Shown here: positions 58,141 to 64,000 of the stretch, one piece after another
Layout of the letters: every line of letters starts with the position of its first letter
Numbering within the stretch: the first letter of the stretch is position 1
NCBI GenBank assembly: GCA_020002185.1
Contig: CM034538.1
Coordinates: forward strand, 67,678,211 to 67,742,210
Source: Paraescarpia echinospica
Taxonomy: Eukaryota > Annelida > Polychaeta > Sabellida > Siboglinidae
Direction: 5' to 3'
Length of the DNA: 64,000 nucleotides
Notes under the pieces: model-generated
What the model saw: only the letters and a program-made list of their open reading frames with translations
Database searches by the model: none
Told to the model about the DNA's origin: nothing
Position numbers and translations under genes: made by a program

Positions 58141-58560
58141 ACACTCCCGTCTCTGTCGTTCTCTCGTCTCTCAGTCTCCAGTCTCCCATCTCTGTCAGTC
58201 TCCCATCTCTGTCGTTGTCTCGTCTCTCTCAGTCTCCAGTCTCTCTCAGCCTCCCGTCTCTCTCAGTCTCCCGTCTCTCTCAGTCTCTCTCAGTCTCCCG
58301 TCTCTCTCAGTCTTCCGTCTCTCTCACTCTCCCGTCTCTCTCAGTCTCCAGTCTCCCATCTCTCTCAGTCTCCCATCTCTCTCAGTCTCCCATCTCTCTC
58401 AGTATCCCATCTCTCTCAGTCTCCCATCTCTGACGTTCTCTCATCTCTCTCAGTCTCCCGTCTGTCTCAGTTTCTCGTCTCTCAATCTTCCATCTCTCTC
58501 TCAGTCTCCCATCTTTTCAGTCTCCCATCTCTCTCAGTCTCCCACCTCTCAATGCTTCTT
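58141..58560 (+). repeat. About 20-bp degenerate pyrimidine-rich repeat
   Basis: The unit is CTCTCAGTCTCCCATCTCT or variants with CCGTCTCTC. It follows directly on the previous array and makes a long polypyrimidine tract on the + strand (polypurine on the gene's sense strand). Confidence 0.9.
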
Positions 58561-59694
58561 CCTTTATTGTGGGGACCAGTTTCACAAAGCATTTGTACCA
58601 TACGAAAGTTTGTAGTACGGGGATATCGGATGTAAAGTAAGTAACTCTTGGAACAAACAGAAGACACGCAGTGCTGTGATAAATTGTACATAAGTAACTA
58701 CATAAAGTTCCTTCATACAAAGGTTCTTATGTATGAATATTTCATGAAACCAGTCCCAAACTCTATTACGTAAATGCTTTGTTTGCTTTATTTGGTAATA
58801 TTTTGTGTTCAAATTATCCAAGTTAGGAGAATTGAAGCACAATTATTGTAATGTCAACAAAAATTATATAACTAGAAGGCACAAGAATTACAGCTACACA
58901 AATGTGAAAAAAAAAGAACTCTTATGAGGTACTATTATAATGAATGGAAGAATACATACGGAAAATATGTTATGTCAAAAAGGCATCAGAAATTGTATAA
59001 TTCTCTGCTTAAATATGGCACTGCCTAAAAACATATAGGCTGAGTTAGCTATTAAACATGCAAAAACCAACAATCACATGCTGCACGCTTATGTAACAAT
59101 ATTAGTAAATCTCAAAATAGATAATGCATAGTATGTATTATCTATTTTTATATGTTATCAAACAAGCCACAACATTTTAGCAAATGCATGAATCATTATA
59201 ATATTATGTAATATGGGATCACCAATATAACAGATTAACGGGCAAATTATGTTGTCACTGATTTTCTATTTCATATAATTTTCATTTTAAAATGCCTATA
59301 TTACCTGTACAAGATTTTTGTGACATTCTGAAATTATATCTGGTCTTAGACATTTGTTTGACGCAAATGCTGTTCTGTCTTAGCGACAGTATTTTTATTC
59401 TCGATTGTGGAACTACCTGCAAAAATTCCACACCACTCAACTCAAATGCCACACCACAATTAAAAGTCAAACAATTTATGTATTTACAATGTTTATTTTA
59501 TTTTTGTGAATGACTGTATCTAAACGAAATTATGTCTAGGCAGTACAAACTAAAAAACTAGATTATCGTGTGCAGCTGTATACCCAATGGTAGTTTGGCT
59601 ACAGTGCACATTATCGCCAGTTTGACCAATGGTCGCTGTTTTGAGTATGCCTTGTTGCCATATTTATCAAGATTGTTATGGAAGATTTTGTTCA
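58561..59694. other. Intron, nothing recognised
   Basis: AT-rich with no repeat or exon. Confidence 0.5.
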
Positions 59695-59696
59695 GG

Positions 59697-59790
59697 CAGC
59701 CAAAATCTGAGCCACATCACATGACATCAAGATCTGCTGTAGACGGATCAAAACGTTGCAAGTTTCAAATACGGCTCCAATGTAAGTTTA
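59697..59790 (+). repeat. PLE terminal direct repeat, left
   Basis: It shares AAATCTGAGCCAC(A/G)TCACATGA, AAACGTTGCAAGTTTCA and GCTCCAATGTAAGTTTAA with 62684-62778. The region between the blocks differs. Confidence 0.8.
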
Positions 59791-60335
59791 ATTCTTCCTA
59801 TTAAAATTTAATCTTGGAGCCATGAACTATATCTTCCATATCATTCTTCGACAACACAGTCGAGAGGTTTTAAATCTGCTCTGGCAGAAAAGACGGTGAG
59901 GAAGATCGCTTGATGGGGAAACCACAAACGGTTCAATATAAGACGCATACAGCACAAGATCACCCCGCCAAGCATAAAAACGACAACGAACGTACCAGGC
60001 ATAAAAACAGATCAAATCGTGAAAAAAAGCAGAACTGCGGCTACGTGGAGTACGGACACGATAATGCACATACACAATCAAGAAACTGAAAGAGACCTTG
60101 GAAACGGATAAACAGAAATTGGAAGCTATCTTGAATATGGATGAGACAGTGGAAATATACACACTTCCGAAGAAACTAGGTCATGACAACAGAACAAATT
60201 CGAGAGACTTTACAACAAATCTCAGGATAAAAACAAAGTGACAGACACTGATATTGACACAGATAGGTGGGTTATGAACCTGAGAGACAGACGATTAGTG
60301 ACATGAACGATCTATACTTAGCAAAGGTCTAAACT

Positions 60336-61640
60336 TTGCAATTACCCCGACCACCCCCCTCAGTCCAAGAAATCATAGCCGGTACAGAGACAGGCACTAA
60401 ACAAATGACAGACACTGACGCAGAAGAACTCCAATGTGAGATTGTCCACACCATCAAACGAGCAAAACTCCCCAATTCTAACATCACCAAAGAGGAGAGG
60501 GCAGCTCTGCAGGAACTGAAAAAAGATAAATCCATCATCATACTCCCCGTGGACAAAGGCAGAGGTAGTGTAATCATCATGAACTCCACCGGTTACAGAA
60601 AGAAAAAGGCAGCCTTGGTGGGTCATACGAACACATAACCAGACTAAACAAAGACCCCAGTCACAAATATAAGAACAAACTCATCAACATCTTGAGAAGA
60701 TGGAAGAACGGCAGCTCGATCACAGACAAACTATAGTGAAAATTATACCCAGACTCTGAAGAACTCCCAAAGTATATGGGACCCCCAAGATCCACAAAGC
60801 CAACACACCTCTCAGGCCAACAGTATCCAGCTGTGGTAGTATAACATACAACGCAGCTAAATACCTCGCCAGGATCCTTACCCCCCTCGTGAGTAAGAAC
60901 GGTCACAGCATCAAAAACACCAAGGAACTGGTTGACAAACTGAAAGGGCTGGAAATTCCACCTGGACGGAAACTGGTATCATACGATGTCACAGCACTCT
61001 TCACCAGTGTCCCTGTAGATAAGACACTGGAAGTAATCACTGGTGTTGGTAGCATGAAGACGATACCGTAGACAGCCGCATGGAAATAGCTATCCCACAG
61101 ATAGCGGAGCTTCTAGACTTCTGCCTGAACACCACATCACACATATCCCCCTAGTAGCTAACTGCTACATGGAACACTTTGATAAACTAGCCATCTCTAC
61201 AGCACCTCAACCCCCATCGCTGTGGTTATGCTACATTGATGACACATTCCCTGTACTACATGAATGTGGAAGAGTTCACTGAACACATTCCCTGTACTAC
61301 ATGAATGTGGAAGAGTTCACTGAACACATTCCCTGTACTACATGAATGTGGAAGAGTTCACTGAACACATTAACAACCTCCATCCACACATCAAGTTCAC
61401 CATCGAACCAGAGAAAGACAGCAAACTTCCTTTCCTGGACCTGTGCATGCACATCCAAGACGATGGATCCACTAAGTTAATCATATATAGGAAGCCTACA
61501 CAGTACACACACTGACCAATACCTCAACTTCAAATCGTCACCACCCCCTAACTCCCAAGAGGTCAGTCGTACCCACCCTCACCATCAGGGCGCAGAAATA
61601 CATCACCACAGGCTGAAGACAGAAAAGCAGAACTTGCACA
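60336..61640 (+). pseudogene. PLE reverse transcriptase, broken
   Basis: The frame at 60336-60638 has the N-terminal RT block ITKEERAALQELKKDKSIII then LPVDKGRG. It shifts after 60638 and again near 60720 and 60770. PKIHKANTPLRPTVSSCGSI and RKLVSYDVTALFTSVP lie at about 60790-61020. After LNTTS at about 61135 the coding jumps straight to LVANCYMEHF, so the block with the usual Q-x-x-G-x-x-M-G-S-P-x-S-P motif is deleted. The catalytic YIDD is at 61232-61243, directly followed by a 41-bp triplication that shifts the frame. EHINNLHPHIKFTIEPE and LPFLDL follow at about 61350-61440. Confidence 0.88.
61245..61367 (+). repeat. 41-bp tandem triplication within the PLE reverse transcriptase
   Basis: CATTCCCTGTACTACATGAA then TGTGGAAGAGTTCACTGAACA occurs three times at 61245, 61286 and 61327, perfectly conserved. 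As 41 is not divisible by three, it destroys the frame right after the YIDD motif. Confidence 0.97.
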
Positions 61641-61757
61641 TGTCCACAACGCCCTGAGAGCCAATAACTATCCAGAGTAGGTGTTTGAAGTCCCACTGCC
61701 AAGTGAGAACAGACCACCTACTAACAACAACAATGCACAAACAGTGAACTCAAACCG

Positions 61758-62594
61758 CCCTATGTTGGGACTACCAATGTACCAGGGCTGTCAGAACAAC
61801 TCGGACGAGTTTACAAGTCATACAATGTGCACTTGTACCATAAACCCGCCAACACCTTCCGTTTAGTGGTAGTACCCCCGAAGGACAAAACGCCCAAAGA
61901 ACACCAGTGTGGAACTATCTATCACATCACCTGTGATAACAACAGTAGCCACACTTACATTGGTGAAACCAAGACTCTCAGCCAGAGGTTTAAAGAACAT
62001 CAGTGTGGAACTATCTATCACATCACCTGTGATAACAACAGTAGCCACACTTACATTGGTGAAACCAAGACTCTCAGCCAGAGGTTTAAAGAACACCAGT
62101 GTGGAACTATCTATCACATCACCTGTGATAACAACAGTAGCCACACTTACATTGGTGAAACCAAGACTCTCAGCCAGAGGTTTAAAGAACATCAGTGTGG
62201 AACTATCTATCACATCACCTGTGATAACAACAGTAGCCACACTTACATTGGTGAAACCAAGACTCTCAGCCAGAGGTTTAAAGAACACCAGTGTGGAACT
62301 ATCTATCACATCACCTGTGATAACAACAGTAGCCACACTTACATTGGTGAAACCAAGACTCTCAGCCAGAGGTTTAAAGAACACCAGTGTGGAACTATCT
62401 ATCACATCACCTGTGATAACAACAGTAGCCACACTTACATTGGTGAAACCAAGACTCTCAGTCAGAGGTTTAAACACACAAACCTGGACAAGCCTACAGG
62501 AGTAGGAGATCATTGTCTGGCCGCAGGACACTCAGTGTCCATGGACAACACAAGGTCTTGGCCAGAGAACAGAACTGGCACAAGAGAAAAGTAA
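61758..62594 (+). pseudogene. PLE GIY-YIG endonuclease domain with six tandem copies of the motif
   Basis: The linker PYVGTTNVPGLSEQLGRVYK to VVVPPKDKT is followed by the GIY-YIG core TIYHITCDN...TYIGETKTLSQRF. It contains the 'GIY' and 'YIG' strands and the helix Arg. The core is present six times in a row in frame (96-bp units, 61899-62474). The last copy leads into the C-terminal part (DHCLAAGHSVSMDN), but the frame ends at 62594. The expected continuation WHKRKVKEAIYI, with the likely catalytic Glu, lies in another frame at about 62577-62620. A normal domain has one core, so this is an aberrant, probably inactive endonuclease. Confidence 0.88.
61899..62474 (+). repeat. 96-bp in-frame tandem repeat, six units
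   Basis: Each 32-codon unit encodes EHQCGTIYHITCDN to SQRFK. Units differ by almost nothing: GAACACCAG alternates with GAACATCAG, and the last unit has AGTCAG for AGCCAG. This points to very recent expansion. Confidence 0.97.
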
Positions 62595-62683
62595 AGGAAG
62601 CTATCTACATCAAACAGAAAGCCCCTATAATGAACCAAGATCAGGGATACCACCTGCCTGCCATCTACAACCAGATTATTCTA

Positions 62684-62778
62684 CAAAAATCTGAGCCACG
62701 TCACATGATATCAGTGCGTGATCAATGTTCACTGTAAACGTTGCAAGTTTCATATACAGCTCCAATGTAAGTTTAAAT
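62684..62778 (+). repeat. PLE terminal direct repeat, right
   Basis: Counterpart of 59697-59790; it overlaps the end of the degenerate coding region. Confidence 0.8.
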
Positions 62779-62790
62779 CTTGCTAGTCAT

Positions 62791-63748
62791 ACCAAGATTG
62801 TTGCCGTTCTGCTTTTTCCAGAATTATCCGAGCTCACAATTCGTGGATTTGGGTAACAGCATGACAATTTTTTTTTTTTTTATTATAAAGTTGGTTCTGC
62901 TTCATTAAAAAAACATATTTGAGTATATTATAATAGATATAGTATCTAAGTACTGTAGAACATATCTGAGTGAGTATGTTATAATAGATATAGTATCTAA
63001 GTACTGTAGAACATGATTTTATGATAACAGTTATTGAATTACCTCCCTTTAATTAAAAGAAACTTGATAACTTCACATAAATATTAATAATTTGTTTTCA
63101 GGTTTTGCGAATGTTAAGATCTTACAACAAAATATAATATTGGCTACATGTGGTGTGCATTGTTAAAACCAATCTAGGAAACGTGGCTTAATGGCAGGAA
63201 ATTACCCTAGCATGAATTATTTGAAACACAACTGCACAGTTTGGTGAAATGGCTGAACTAAAACACCTAGAAGTATGCCTACTTCCCATGTAAACATTCC
63301 CGTAAGCAGGTGTAATTATCACTTGTAACTGTTAATATAGTTGAAAAAAGGATTAATAGAAAAAAGAACATCTGTAAAATAGAACAATGAACAACTTGAG
63401 AACATCACAAGCTCTACTTCCTGCACATGTGGGGAGGAAAGAAAGCTGCTACAGCAAGGGTTAATCCTGGAACTGGTGCAGCAAGGGTTAATCCTGTAAC
63501 TGTGAGTGGCTGATGTTAACAGAAGCAGGGTGGGTGACATCACACATCACTACGGCAACGCAATTAATGTATTAACACACACAGTAAATATAACAACACA
63601 CAAACAACAAATGCGTTAACACACAACTATCAAAGTCAGCTGATGTCGCCACCTGTAAGTAAGATTAAACACCAGAGGGTTAAAGCAACAACGGGGAGGG
63701 GGGTAGATAAGTGTTAGCTGAGATGTGGCAGGCGTCCAGGGTGCTTAC
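62791..63748. other. Intron, short 2-copy repeat, otherwise nothing
   Basis: A poly-T run lies at about 62869-62881. A roughly 50-bp unit (TTATAATAGATATAGTATCT then AAGTACTGTAGAACAT) is repeated twice at 62928-63012. GCAAGGGTTAATCCTG occurs twice near 63455-63500. Confidence 0.6.
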
Positions 63749-63904
63749 TTCGTTCTGCTGTGAGAATGTCTTCAGCTGCCGCTGCAAGGTCTCCAGTGCA
63801 GTTGCACTGTCCGCCGCCTGCTCTCGCAACTCACCAACCTCAGCACAACTCTTGGACAACTGACCGGCCAACTCATCGGCCCTCTGTCTCTCCGACTCTA
63901 AGTC
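63749..63904 (-). CDS. KTN1/RRBP1-like: Kinectin/RRBP1-like protein, coiled-coil exon (most 5' in window)
   Basis: The exon is exactly 156 bp (52 codons), phase 0, acceptor CTACCGCAG and donor GAA|GTAAGC. The sequence starts DLESERQRADELAGQLSKSC and ends LETLQRQLKTFSQQNE, regular heptads. Earlier exons, including the expected N-terminal membrane anchor of this family, lie beyond position 64000. Confidence 0.9.
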
Positions 63905-64000
63905 CTGCGGTAGTGGACACTGGTCAGATAAATTCAGCCACGTGTAGACATCGTGGATAACCCAGTTGTGTGTTCAACTAGGTACATCATACACTGCTTG

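Larger units (their letters stand above)
59695..62790 (+). mobile_element. Penelope-like retroelement (PLE), decayed, antisense in the kinectin-like gene
   Basis: The element has a Penelope-type reverse transcriptase (LPKV, PKIHK, YDVTALFTSVP, YIDD, LPFLDL and YRKPT motifs) followed by a GIY-YIG endonuclease domain. Imperfect direct repeats at both ends (59697-59790 and 62684-62778) fit the pseudo-LTRs of PLEs. Several frameshifts and stops, and a deletion in the RT, make it non-functional. It sits in an intron, opposite in orientation to the gene. Confidence 0.9.

Noticed and set aside
56652..58635. Two His/Ser/Thr-rich frames of about 600 codons
   Set aside because: Read-through of the CCACATCACAGTC and CTCTCAGTCTCC arrays on the strand opposite the real exon 56693-56827.

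Overview
The window looks like a piece of an invertebrate animal nuclear genome. It is AT-rich, has short exons in long introns with GT/AG junctions, and carries non-LTR, Penelope-like, hAT and pogo/Tigger-type element remnants. About half of it is minisatellite DNA. The phylum cannot be settled from the sequence; a mollusc or another lophotrochozoan is plausible.

Two convergent genes are visible. On the + strand, three 3'-terminal exons (4157-8059) encode the C-terminal two thirds of RNA polymerase II subunit RPB9 (POLR2I); its 5' exons are not found in the window. On the - strand, 17 short exons (63904 down to 18421) encode about 584 codons of a coiled-coil protein of the kinectin / ribosome-binding protein 1 (KTN1/RRBP1) family. 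Its 5' part lies beyond position 64000 and its last exon was not found. All 17 exons are in phase 0 at both ends and divisible by three. Neither gene appears as a long open frame. The long open frames in the window are read-through of tandem repeats.

Layout: 1-2.9 kb, a LINE remnant apparently interrupted by a hAT remnant; 2.9-8.06 kb, RPB9 exons embedded in three minisatellites; 8.06-18.4 kb, mostly non-coding, with a 1.18-kb pogo/Tigger-like element and two arrays; 18.4-63.9 kb, the kinectin-like gene with an array in most introns and a degenerate Penelope-like element (59.7-62.8 kb) in its second visible intron. A gap of exactly 1000 N (39328-40327) is flanked by two near-identical copies of one segment (32827-39327 and 40328-49329). 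This is most simply two overlapping contig ends or haplotypes that were not merged, so four exons are present twice.

The most unusual signal is that many minisatellites are built from, or directly abut, splice junctions of the host gene. Units in the two RPB9 arrays carry the acceptor and the first codons of the following exon. Kinectin-side arrays carry tandem donors, tandem acceptors, or both in one 47-bp unit. Because this occurs in two unrelated genes on opposite strands, it suggests a genome-level process that seeds tandem repeats at exon edges. It is the observation here most worth following up.
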